15,653 bases of DNA from Bacteroidales bacterium UBA3653 (GTDB lineage Bacteria > Bacteroidota > Bacteroidia > Bacteroidales > Paludibacteraceae). The stretch lies in the NCBI GenBank assembly GCA_002373505.1, contig DFKE01000003.1, positions 1 to 15,653 on the forward strand, written 5' to 3'. Shown here in pieces: positions 6,376-12,743 of the stretch. Below the pieces are notes generated by a model. That model worked only from the letters and a program-made list of their open reading frames with translations. It did no database searches and was not told the DNA's origin. The first letter of the stretch is position 1, and each line of letters begins with the position of its first letter. A program made the position numbers and the translations under genes.

Positions 6376-6939
6376 ATGAAACGTATTCTATTTTTTCTTG
6401 CGGCGGTGTGCTTATCCGCTGCAGCGCATAGCAAGACCCTGGTGGCGTATAATACGGAGAATGCTATGCAAATCAATGTCATTGTAGGCGCCAAGACCTT
6501 CACTGCCACGCTGGCGGACAGCGAGACCGGCAGGGCATTTGCCCAACTGCTGCCGCTAACCCTTTCGATGACCGAACTGAACGGCAATGAGAAATACCAC
6601 TATCTGGACTCCTCGCTGCCGACCGACAGTTATCAGCCCGGCACGATTCAGGCAGGTGACCTGATGCTGTACGGCAACAACTGCGTGGTGCTGTTCTATG
6701 AGACTTTCAGCAGCTCCTATTTCTACACCCGCATCGGTTCTATAGACAATCCCGCGGGCCTCGCCGCCGCTCTCGGCTCCGGCAATGTGAGTGTCCGCTT
6801 CGAGAAAAGCGCGACCACAGAAAACCTCACTCCGACAGTCCCAAGTGACCAAGCACCAAGTACCAAGTTCATCGAAAACGGTGTCCTCTATATCAAGCAC
6901 GACGCCCAAACGTACGATATCAGGGGAACCCGTTTATAG
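6376..6939 (+). CDS. Exported cyclophilin-like fold protein
   Basis: A 187-residue protein with an N-terminal signal peptide (MKRILFFLAAVCLSAAAHS) for export to the periplasm. Residues about 31-143 match the cyclophilin-like family: INVIVGAKTFTATLADSETG, then FAQLLPLTLSM, a central AGDLMLYGNNCVVLFYE segment and RIGSIDNPAGL. The C-terminal 20 residues contain ENGVLYIKH and YDIRGTRL, resembling the short tails seen on many secreted Bacteroidales proteins; whether this is a sorting signal is uncertain. Directly after the signal peptide, KTLVAY resembles the first strand of a flavodoxin, a domain that in some relatives precedes this fold, so an internal loss is possible. It is the last gene before the terminator at 6962. 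Confidence 0.8.
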   Translation: MKRILFFLAAVCLSAAAHSKTLVAYNTENAMQINVIVGAKTFTATLADSETGRAFAQLLPLTLSMTELNGNEKYHYLDSSLPTDSYQPGTIQAGDLMLYGNNCVVLFYETFSSSYFYTRIGSIDNPAGLAAALGSGNVSVRFEKSATTENLTPTVPSDQAPSTKFIENGVLYIKHDAQTYDIRGTRL

Positions 6940-6961
6940 TCCCCGTATAAACCATCCATAG

Positions 6962-6987
6962 AAAGCGTCCTTCGGGACGTTTTTTTG
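6962..6987 (+). terminator. Intrinsic terminator with UUCG loop
   Basis: CGTCC at 6966-6970 pairs with GGACG at 6975-6979 around the stable TTCG tetraloop, followed by seven T. The A-rich bases before the stem can also pair with the T-run. It ends the transcription unit that begins at 2831. Confidence 0.9.
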
Positions 6988-7031
6988 TATTGTTACGCTC
7001 CGCCATGCTTCTTTCATGTAACAGTCTCCCG

Positions 7032-7075
7032 ACCGAGCGATGAGCGACTCACAACCGAGCGATGAGCGAGAGATA
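7032..7075. repeat. Tandem array with 11-bp units (22-bp repeat)
   Basis: ACCGAGCGATG and AGCGACTCACA are followed by ACCGAGCGATG and AGCGAGAGATA. The 16-base string ACCGAGCGATGAGCGA occurs twice, 22 bases apart, so the period is two 11-mers. It lies between the terminator at 6962 and the promoter at 7103, at the left edge of the AT-richer island. Confidence 0.65.
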
Positions 7076-7102
7076 AAAATCCTACAAAATCACCTCAAAA
7101 CC

Positions 7103-7133
7103 TTGCACATGTCAAAAAAAAGCAGTACCTTTG
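7103..7133 (+). promoter_or_regulatory. Promoter of the KilA-N gene
   Basis: TTGCACATGTC starts at 7103 and TACCTTTG lies at 7126-7133, with an A-rich spacer and the 23-base offset. The gene starts at 7183, giving a leader of roughly 40 bases. Confidence 0.8.
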
Positions 7134-7182
7134 CAGCCGAAAGACTTGAATCAGTTTTTTTTGTTTATGAAATAGGGAAATA

Positions 7183-7587
7183 ATGGCAGTACGCAAAATC
7201 AATATTGACGACTCCGAAATATCGGTTATCTTCGGTTTGCACGATGAGGACTATATTTGCCTGACGGACATGGTGAAGGCCGGCGACAACAGCGATAGAA
7301 CAAATATTGTTATTCAGAACTGGATGCGCCGTAAAGATACCATTTCGTACCTCGGTGTATGGGAGAATCTGCACAACCCTGATTTTAAAAGCATCGAATT
7401 CGATGCAATTAAAAATGCCTCCGGGACGAACCGTTTTATCTTAACTGCCAAAATGGAGAACCTGAATGCGGTCTTTATTCATGAAGGTATGCCGCAAGGC
7501 GAACGTCTCCAGAAACTCAACCAGATAGCCATCCAGCAAATGACCGTGTTGGAGAATGTGGAAAGCAAGCATATTTTGAAAGGATAA
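7183..7587 (+). CDS. Shortened KilA-N domain protein
   Basis: A 134-residue protein of the KilA-N group, DNA-binding proteins common in phages and mobile regions of Bacteroidales. Residues 1-85 match the KilA-N start: DYICLTDMVKAG, then IQNWMRRKDTISYLGVWE and NPDFKSIEFDAIKN. Residues about 91-134 match the C-terminal end of the same long family (MENLNAVFIHEG, GERLQKLNQIAIQQM). As I recall them, full-length members have about 270-280 residues, so some 140 residues appear to be missing at about residue 90, in frame. The deleted part would hold the end of the KilA-N domain (the GGTYAH region) and the middle domain. The product may not bind DNA normally. It sits alone behind its own promoter at the left side of an AT-richer island. 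Confidence 0.8.
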   Translation: MAVRKINIDDSEISVIFGLHDEDYICLTDMVKAGDNSDRTNIVIQNWMRRKDTISYLGVWENLHNPDFKSIEFDAIKNASGTNRFILTAKMENLNAVFIHEGMPQGERLQKLNQIAIQQMTVLENVESKHILKG

Positions 7588-7595
7588 AATACACG

Positions 7596-7630
7596 TCCCT
7601 CTCCGAGCGGTGCTTCCAAGCACTCAGGGA
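7596..7630. repeat. Nested inverted repeat after the KilA-N gene
   Basis: TCCCT at 7596-7600 pairs with AGGGA at 7626-7630, and inside it GTGCTT at 7610-7615 pairs with AAGCAC at 7618-7623. There is no T-run, so it is a poor terminator. It may be a processing site or recombination scar between the KilA-N gene and the gene at 7661. Confidence 0.35.
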
Positions 7631-7660
7631 AAGGAGAAATGATATAGATTCGTTTTGTAT

Positions 7661-8338
7661 ATGATTGATATTTTAAAACAATTCAAAGGAGTTGTTGACA
7701 TACCCACCGAAAAGGAGAAATTGGATTCTCTTGATGAACAATTTCGCTTAATGGCTAAGGAACTACTTTATGGTGGCTACTTTCTTATTGAGGGAGAAAA
7801 GCGTTTATATTTAGATGATATAGAGTTTTACTATCATGAGGAAATGGCAGATGGATTGAAAGATCCTATAATGTACCATACTAATGAAAATGAAGGAAAG
7901 GGGAAAGAGATTCCATATTTCGAATTAGGAAGGCTTAATCTTCATGTTTCCGGTGTTGATGTTACATTTGAGAATCCCGATAAACACTATCGCGCTTCAT
8001 TCCTAATTCGGGGTTTTCATATCGGCAGTAGTGCATATGATCCTCATGCATATGATTCTCATTCTACGCATGTTTATTCTGAAATGCTTTATATGGGAGT
8101 GCCATTAGGCAAAACTATTGAGATTAAATGGGTGAATGAAAAACAACCTGAAAAGGATACTTATATTCCAAAAGGTGAGTGGAGACAGAATGTGGCAGAG
8201 TACGAATATAAAGAAGGAAAATATTCTAAAATTGAGTGCAACGAGAAGAATTTTGATTCAGACAAGTATTTTCGCTATTCCGGTCATGTGTTCAAGAAAT
8301 GCCCGAGAAAATGGCGATTTAAGAAATATGATATATAA
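7661..8338 (+). CDS. Hypothetical protein, possibly methylpurine-glycosylase-like
   Basis: A 225-residue soluble protein with no signal peptide. Some segments remind me of the methylpurine-DNA glycosylase (AAG/MPG) fold: MAKELLYGGYFLIEGEKR near the start, LYLDDIEFYYHEE where that family has its catalytic glutamate, LNLHVSGVDVTFE and YRASFLIRGF where it has its core strands. The remaining sequence is lysine- and tyrosine-rich and unlike the classic enzyme, so activity is not claimed. Codons and base composition are clearly AT-richer than in the operon to the left. The ATG at 7661 is chosen over a TTG six bases upstream. An AAGGAG string at 7631-7636 is too far upstream to be a normal ribosome site. 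A good terminator follows at 8343. Confidence 0.65.
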   Translation: MIDILKQFKGVVDIPTEKEKLDSLDEQFRLMAKELLYGGYFLIEGEKRLYLDDIEFYYHEEMADGLKDPIMYHTNENEGKGKEIPYFELGRLNLHVSGVDVTFENPDKHYRASFLIRGFHIGSSAYDPHAYDSHSTHVYSEMLYMGVPLGKTIEIKWVNEKQPEKDTYIPKGEWRQNVAEYEYKEGKYSKIECNEKNFDSDKYFRYSGHVFKKCPRKWRFKKYDI

Positions 8339-8342
8339 AATT

Positions 8343-8368
8343 AGAGGACATAAGTCCTCTTTTTTTAT
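8343..8368 (+). terminator. Intrinsic terminator
   Basis: AGAGGAC at 8343-8349 pairs perfectly with GTCCTCT at 8354-8360 around an ATAA loop, followed by TTTTTTATT. It begins a few bases after the stop codon at 8338. Confidence 0.9.
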
Positions 8369-8415
8369 TGTTAATATCTTCTCCTAAACTTTTAACAATT
8401 TTTAACGGAAAAGAT

Positions 8416-8446
8416 TCTGTTTTCCGCGAAAAAACATATACCTTTG
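8416..8446 (+). promoter_or_regulatory. Promoter of the metallopeptidase-deiminase unit
   Basis: TACCTTTG is intact at 8439-8446. At the expected 23-base offset the upstream box is TCTGTT instead of TTGCA, and the spacer keeps the A-run. It is the weakest member of the promoter set in this window, which may mean lower or regulated expression. The ATG follows at 8482. Confidence 0.55.
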
Positions 8447-8481
8447 CCAGCAAAAGTTATTAACTAAAATTGCAAAGATAT

Positions 8482-9282
8482 ATGAATTTAAATCCAGTTA
8501 TTATTCAACGCAAAAATTTGCGGTTAAAATTGTGGGATGACGTTCGTCCTATGAACGATGAACAGGTTAAAGCAGAGTTGATCTACATGAAGTATGGTTT
8601 CTTTGATGAAAGTGGTTTTAATCTTCCGATAGAGCCAGACACAACGCCCAAACTCTTTCATCTTTGTCAGGCAGTCAGGGAACGGCTGAATGTACATGAA
8701 AAGGTCGTATTTCAACTGGACAACCGCGTACGTGTCCAAGGTGGCTGTATTGTTTCTGGCAACGACCAATATCCGAGTATTATTCACATGTCTTCCGGAG
8801 CTGTGAATACGCTGTCTGAAGATGAGTTGAGCGTTCTTATTGGTCACGAATTAGGACATCTTATCAATAAAGATGGAATTGTAAGTTTCTATTTCAACTT
8901 GAAATATAAGAAAAGCGGAGCACCCAAGAAAATCGCTCATCGGTTTAATGTGTATCGTCTCCTTTCCGAATTGGAAGCAGACCGATATGCGTATCTTGCG
9001 TGTGGTGACTTGGATACTTGTATCTCGTATGAATATAAAAGAATTGGCGGCATCGACATCAAAAAGTTTGGAGTGCCTGCAAATCAATTTATTGAGGGGA
9101 ATCACAAACGCGTGCAAATGTTTTTCGATGGGGGACAAATAGGGAGCAATACACATCCTTATGATGCGATTAGAACGGAGGCTTTGCATATTTTTGCTAC
9201 TTCCAAGAACTCTCATGAATTAAGTTCGCGGATGTACCCGCTTGTGTATTACATTGATAAGTATGCAAACGAAATAATTTAG
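8482..9282 (+). CDS. M48-type zinc metallopeptidase, soluble
   Basis: A 266-residue protein with the zinc site of M48 peptidases. GHELGHLIN gives H122, E123 and H126. SELEADRYAYLAC gives E163 as the third ligand in the usual ExxxD spacing. THPYDAIRTEAL at 224-235 is the late HP motif of the family. Unlike HtpX or Ste24 there are no clear membrane segments and no signal peptide, so the enzyme should be cytosolic. The N-terminal 110 residues precede the catalytic helix as in short soluble members. ATG 8482 is chosen over a TTG at 8470. The deiminase-family gene follows after 11 bases with AGGAG before it. Base composition is AT-rich. The substrate is unknown. Confidence 0.82.
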   Translation: MNLNPVIIQRKNLRLKLWDDVRPMNDEQVKAELIYMKYGFFDESGFNLPIEPDTTPKLFHLCQAVRERLNVHEKVVFQLDNRVRVQGGCIVSGNDQYPSIIHMSSGAVNTLSEDELSVLIGHELGHLINKDGIVSFYFNLKYKKSGAPKKIAHRFNVYRLLSELEADRYAYLACGDLDTCISYEYKRIGGIDIKKFGVPANQFIEGNHKRVQMFFDGGQIGSNTHPYDAIRTEALHIFATSKNSHELSSRMYPLVYYIDKYANEII

Positions 9283-9293
9283 GAGAGCATATT

Positions 9294-10109
9294 ATGACTA
9301 ATATCGTTTGTTTTTCACAACACCTGACAGCTTATAAATGTTGGTCAGAGTTATCAGCTGCTCTCGCTCGTCAGCAAGTGGATTATGCCCTTCTTCCAAA
9401 TACCAAGGATATATGGATGCGGGACTTTATGCCCGTGCAATGTACGCCGGATCATTTTGTGGCATATCGTTATGAACCGGACTATCTTCGCGGACAATCA
9501 CAGTACATAACTAATTGGAAGCACGTGATTGCGCCAAGTCGCCTTCCGCATGTCAATTCCGAACTTATTCTCGATGGTGGAAATGTAATTATGTGCGGTA
9601 ACAAAGTAATATTGACCGAGAAAGTGTTTCAAGAAAATCCTTCTTTGCACCCGATGCAACTTATTCCACGTTTGGACAGGGCATTTCGTGCAGAAACGGT
9701 AATTATTCCATGGGATCGCCATGAGCCATATGGTCATGCGGACGGCATGGTGCGTTATATAGGAAACGGCAAAGTGTTACTTACCAATTATTACGACTTT
9801 GACAAGGGACTTCGCAAAAGACTACTTGACGCACTTCAACCTCATTTTGATGTTGTAGAACTGCACTACGACACACCAAGACCGCACAAATGGAACTGGG
9901 CATACATCAACTACCTGTTGACAGACGGCAAACTATTTCTTCCACGGCTTAATTTCCCAGAGGATGAACAGGCTTGCGCACAAATCGGTTCTGCTTTAGG
10001 TGTCCCACGTGAACATATTGAATTAGTGGATATCACAGGCGTATTAAGAAACGGAGGCGGACTAAATTGTATTTCATGGAATGTATCATTATACGATTCA
10101 ATACTATGA
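9294..10109 (+). CDS. Agmatine deiminase-family protein (guanidino hydrolase)
   Basis: A 271-residue protein of the agmatine deiminase/bacterial peptidylarginine deiminase family, which hydrolyses guanidino groups through a cysteine adduct. DIWMRDFMPV at 39-48 corresponds to the family's D-x-WxRD motif. ILDGGNV at 92-98 follows. YGHADGMVRYI at 146-156 carries the catalytic H148 and D150. GGGLNCISW at 254-262 carries the probable nucleophile C259. All key positions are present although the protein is about 80-100 residues shorter than usual agmatine deiminases, mostly at the N-terminus. No signal peptide is seen, unlike the secreted gingipain-region PPAD enzyme. It follows the M48 gene by 11 bases and overlaps the next gene as ATGA. 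The substrate could be agmatine, free arginine or a peptide arginine. Confidence 0.83.
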   Translation: MTNIVCFSQHLTAYKCWSELSAALARQQVDYALLPNTKDIWMRDFMPVQCTPDHFVAYRYEPDYLRGQSQYITNWKHVIAPSRLPHVNSELILDGGNVIMCGNKVILTEKVFQENPSLHPMQLIPRLDRAFRAETVIIPWDRHEPYGHADGMVRYIGNGKVLLTNYYDFDKGLRKRLLDALQPHFDVVELHYDTPRPHKWNWAYINYLLTDGKLFLPRLNFPEDEQACAQIGSALGVPREHIELVDITGVLRNGGGLNCISWNVSLYDSIL

Positions 10110-10297
10110 TTGATAATTTAACCGCCGATATGCACGCGGAGTTTACAATAGACACAGAGACAGAACTCAAACACAAAGCCGGTTGTGTATGGAAACTCCT
10201 TGGTTCTCATTATACTCAAGCCCAATTAGCAAGGTATTGTGCGCTTTATGGCATCACTATCGAGCAGGCACTGCAATGGAAGAAGTATTGTATATAA
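10106..10297 (+). CDS. 63-residue hypothetical protein coupled to the deiminase
   Basis: ATG 10106 overlaps the deiminase stop (ATGA) and the frame ends at 10297. The protein is small and soluble: an acidic start (MIDNLTADMHAEF) and a second half, YTQAQLARYCALYGITIEQA, that looks like two helices with a turn, similar in shape to a helix-turn-helix. No family was recognised. The overlap argues for translational coupling and a functional link to the two upstream genes. A longer in-frame start at 10067 would overlap more and is less likely. Confidence 0.6.
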   Translation: MIDNLTADMHAEFTIDTETELKHKAGCVWKLLGSHYTQAQLARYCALYGITIEQALQWKKYCI

Positions 10298-10314
10298 TTA
10301 TGCCATATTTGATA

Positions 10315-10347
10315 GTAGCGCGAGAGTGGCGCGAGAGTGGCTGATTG
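10315..10347. repeat. Tandem array, 11-bp unit, three copies
   Basis: GTAGCGCGAGA, GTGGCGCGAGA and GTGGCTGATTG follow each other without gaps, 18 bases after the stop at 10297. The first two differ at one base. The flanking GTAGC at 10315 and GCTAC at 10351-10355 are also inverted relative to each other. Confidence 0.6.
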
Positions 10348-10379
10348 ACTGCTACAATTTGGCGAAGTGAACAAAGCAC

Positions 10380-10515
10380 CCGAATCTTAATAATCGGAAA
10401 CTTTTGAGGGTCGAAAAGAGGCGATTTTCGGGGTGCGATCGTCCCGTAGGTGTCTCGTATGCAAGTCGTATGTAAGTCCTATGCAATCCGTGTCCGAATC
10501 AATCTTAATAATCGG
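10380..10515. repeat. Direct repeat bracketing an 11-bp array
   Basis: CCGAATCTTAATAATCGG at 10380-10397 recurs at 10494-10515 as CCGAATC, an extra AATC, then TTAATAATCGG. The copies lie about 114 bases apart and enclose the array at 10444-10498, whose last unit overlaps the start of the right copy. No coding sequence lies between them. Confidence 0.6.
10444..10498. repeat. Degenerate tandem array, 11-bp unit, about five copies
   Basis: CCGTAGGTGTC (weak), TCGTATGCAAG, TCGTATGTAAG, TCCTATGCAAT and CCGTGTCCGAA are consecutive 11-mers. The central three are clearly related. The array lies about 80 bases upstream of the promoter at 10577. An open frame through it (10433-10621) is not considered a gene. 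Confidence 0.7.
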
Positions 10516-10576
10516 CAATCGAAAGCAGCAAGACAAACTTTTCCGCAAAATTTATATCATTTGCAGCATTTTGTGT

Positions 10577-10607
10577 TTGCATATTTCGGAAAAAAGCAGT
10601 AATTTTG
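10577..10607 (+). promoter_or_regulatory. Promoter of the flavodoxin-lipoprotein unit
   Basis: TTGCATATTTC starts at 10577 and TAATTTTG lies at 10600-10607, 23 bases downstream. The spacer, starting GGAAAAAAGCAG, is identical to that of the promoter at 12315. The ATG follows at 10626. Confidence 0.8.
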
Positions 10608-10625
10608 CAGACAATTTATGAAATT

Positions 10626-11162
10626 ATGAAAAAAGTAGTCGTTTTATCCACCTCGCTGCGGGCGGGGTCGAACAGCCACGCGATGGCGGAGCAGTTCGCC
10701 GAGGGCGCAAAAGCCGCAGGGCATGAAGTAGAACTAATCTCGCTTCGCGGCAAAGAAATCAAGTTCTGTATCGGTTGTCTCAAATGTCAGGAGACAGGCG
10801 CGTGTGTCTTCAAAGACGATGTGCCGGCGATCATGGAGTCGGTGCTCAACGCCGACGTCGTCTGCTGGGCAACGCCGATATATTACTACGAGATGTCGGG
10901 TCAGATGAAGACGCTCATCGACCGCATGAACGCCATGTATCCGAAGGATTACCGGTTCCGCGACATCTACCTTCTGACCACGGCGGCAGAGGACGAACCG
11001 TTTGTGCCGGAACGCGCCGAGAGCGGTTTGCAGGGCTGGATTGACTGCTATGAGAGATGCACCCTCAAGGGACATCTATTCTGCGGCGGCGTGAACGACC
11101 CGCGTGAGATAAGCGGCCACGCCAAACTGCAAGAAGCATACGAAATGGGCAAGAACGTATGA
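10626..11162 (+). CDS. Flavodoxin-fold NAD(P)H-dependent reductase
   Basis: A 178-residue FMN-binding protein of the NADPH-dependent FMN reductase/flavodoxin-like group. VVVLSTSLRAGSNSHAMAEQ at 4-23 is the first strand and phosphate loop (S-x-R-x-x-S-N-S). FCIGCLKCQETGACVFKDD at 47-65 carries four cysteines, C48, C51, C54 and C60; this C-x2-C-x2-C-x5-C spacing fits the compact cluster motif of iron-sulfur flavoproteins, though many members bind only FMN. WATPIYYYEMSGQMKTLIDR at about 79-98 is the second FMN loop. No signal peptide is seen, so it is cytosolic. ATG 10626 is preferred; a TTG at 10605 is inside the -7 box. It overlaps the next gene by ATGA. The electron acceptor is unknown. Confidence 0.85.
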   Translation: MKKVVVLSTSLRAGSNSHAMAEQFAEGAKAAGHEVELISLRGKEIKFCIGCLKCQETGACVFKDDVPAIMESVLNADVVCWATPIYYYEMSGQMKTLIDRMNAMYPKDYRFRDIYLLTTAAEDEPFVPERAESGLQGWIDCYERCTLKGHLFCGGVNDPREISGHAKLQEAYEMGKNV

Positions 11163-12226
11163 GAAAAATCTTCACCCTTGCATTGGCGGCATTCATGCTT
11201 GCCGCTTGCACTACCAAACAGTCAAACACCAAAGACATGAACCAACTTTCTTTCACAACCGAGCAGGCGACGTGTATGTCTGCCATCGCCTGCAATGAAG
11301 CCAAGGGTGACCTCGTGGCGCTTGAATCCGCAATACATGGCGGATTAGAAGCCGAACTGACGGTCAGCCAGATCAAAGAAGCCCTCTCGCAACTCTATGC
11401 TTACACGGGTTTTCCGCGCAGTCTCAATGCGCTGGGCGTATTACAGAAAATCGTGAATGGTAAATCGTCAAATGATAAATGGGAGGAAGGCATAGAGGCA
11501 TCGCCTCTACCTTCTGACTTTGATGCCTTAAAAGAAGGAACACGCATACAGACGCAACTGACGGGCAAACCCTTCAATTATGAGTTTGCGCCTGCGACGG
11601 ATTACTACCTCAAGGCGCACCTCTTCGGAGATATCTTCGCCCGCGATAATTTGACTTATGCCGACCGTGAGTTGGTCACCGTCTCCGCCCTCAGCGGTTT
11701 GCAGGGCGTGGAACCGCAACTGAAAGCCCACATCGCCGGTGCGCGCAATATGGGTGTGACAGAAGAGCAGTTGCAAGGCATCGTCGTTGCCCTCGCTGCC
11801 AACGGTCTTTTGGACGAAGCAGGCAGACTCGCCGGACTGTTAGAAACGGAATGGCCGCAAGGCAAGCCGAATGATGCATACGCGCAGTATTTCGTAGGAC
11901 AGAGTTTCTTGCAGCCTTATTATGGCGGCGTGGCGAACGTGACCTTCGAACCCCGTTGCCGCAATAACTGGCATGTTCACCACGGTGCAGTACAGGTGCT
12001 GATCTGCGTGAGCGGAAAAGGCTGGTATCAGGAGTGGAACAAACCTGCCGTACCTCTGACACCCGGCACGGTGATTGCCATTCCAGAAGGCGTCAAACAC
12101 TGGCACGGCGCTGCCGCGGACTCGTGGATGCAACACCTCGCCATCCATACCCAAGAGCAGCCCGGAGCCACCAACGAATGGCTCGAACCGGTCAACGACC
12201 GACAGTATGACACTGTGAATGAATAA
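11159..12226 (+). CDS. Lipoprotein with two CMD domains and a C-terminal cupin
   Basis: A 355-residue fusion. Residues 1-17 are a lipoprotein signal with the lipobox LAAC and C17 as the lipidation site, so the mature protein should be anchored in the periplasm or outer membrane. Residues about 30-100 and 150-230 are two carboxymuconolactone decarboxylase (CMD/AhpD-type) helical domains; the second reads TYADRELVTVSALSGLQG and HIAGARNMGVTEEQLQGIV. The AhpD-type CxxC pair is not present, so peroxidase-like thiol chemistry is unlikely. Residues about 245-335 are a cupin with NNWHVHHGAVQVLICVSGKG and PGTVIAIPEGVKHWHG; H272, H274 and H314 are likely metal ligands. It overlaps the flavodoxin gene by four bases, a pairing that suggests an oxidoreductive pathway split across the inner membrane. 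No clear terminator was seen after it. Confidence 0.87.
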   Translation: MRKIFTLALAAFMLAACTTKQSNTKDMNQLSFTTEQATCMSAIACNEAKGDLVALESAIHGGLEAELTVSQIKEALSQLYAYTGFPRSLNALGVLQKIVNGKSSNDKWEEGIEASPLPSDFDALKEGTRIQTQLTGKPFNYEFAPATDYYLKAHLFGDIFARDNLTYADRELVTVSALSGLQGVEPQLKAHIAGARNMGVTEEQLQGIVVALAANGLLDEAGRLAGLLETEWPQGKPNDAYAQYFVGQSFLQPYYGGVANVTFEPRCRNNWHVHHGAVQVLICVSGKGWYQEWNKPAVPLTPGTVIAIPEGVKHWHGAAADSWMQHLAIHTQEQPGATNEWLEPVNDRQYDTVNE

Positions 12227-12314
12227 TTAACGACCGGATGCCTGCTTTTTGTGGAAAAGTGGGACGGAAAAGAAATTTAAAACCAAAATATTGGGTATAG
12301 AAATCCTTTCTCTC

Positions 12315-12345
12315 TTGCATATTTCGGAAAAAAGCAGTACCTTTG
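12315..12345 (+). promoter_or_regulatory. Promoter of the small exported-protein gene
   Basis: TTGCATATTTC starts at 12315 and TACCTTTG lies at 12338-12345. The start codon at 12362 is only 16 bases after the -7 box, so the transcript should have a leader of about 10 bases or less. It may also supply the genes from 12847 to 14292. Confidence 0.8.
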
Positions 12346-12361
12346 CAGTTGCTTTTGATAA

Positions 12362-12727
12362 ATGAAACGGCGTGTATCTGTCATAGTATTCTTGCTGACC
12401 GTAATCATGGCGGTTATCGGCAGTACGGCAACCGGCCGCCCGCAGAATAGGGCGGAGAGCCGTGCTGCTATTCCGGCTCCGCAGCAAATCAGTTATGTAC
12501 TCTCTACTTCGGACTGCGCCATCCCTGTGCAGATTGCGAAGATCCAACTGACCGTTATTCATCTCTCTGCACGTCAGCAACTCAAACGCCTCTCGCAGTC
12601 CGTTTTCGGACTGCCGGCAAATATCGCCACTTCTTATTCTACCGCGCGCACCATCTATCGTTCGCGCACACTACTTCGAAGCCTTGAGACCTACGACATA
12701 GGCTTCCCGTTCTCTGCTTTTTGGTAA
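12362..12727 (+). CDS. Small exported or membrane-anchored hypothetical protein
   Basis: A 121-residue protein. Residues 1-24 (MKRRVSVIVFLLTVIMAVIG then STATG) form a signal peptide or N-terminal anchor. The rest is rich in Arg, Ser, Ala and Gln with two likely amphipathic helices (LSARQQLKRLSQSVFG and TARTIYRSRTLLRSLE). It contains one cysteine (C52) after the signal and ends in aromatic residues (FPFSAFW). No family was recognised. It starts just behind a strong promoter, which supports it as real. The protein is basic overall, which would fit interaction with nucleic acid, lipid or the cell wall, but nothing specific can be claimed. Confidence 0.6.
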   Translation: MKRRVSVIVFLLTVIMAVIGSTATGRPQNRAESRAAIPAPQQISYVLSTSDCAIPVQIAKIQLTVIHLSARQQLKRLSQSVFGLPANIATSYSTARTIYRSRTLLRSLETYDIGFPFSAFW

Positions 12728-12743
12728 TTTACAATTCAAAGCC

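Noticed and set aside
10444..10498. CRISPR array
   Set aside because: Units are 11 bases, contiguous and degenerate, with no spacers and no cas gene in the window.
10433..10621. Open frame of 62 codons upstream of the flavodoxin gene
   Set aside because: It runs through the 11-bp array, the direct repeat and the promoter at 10577, and shows no protein-like pattern.
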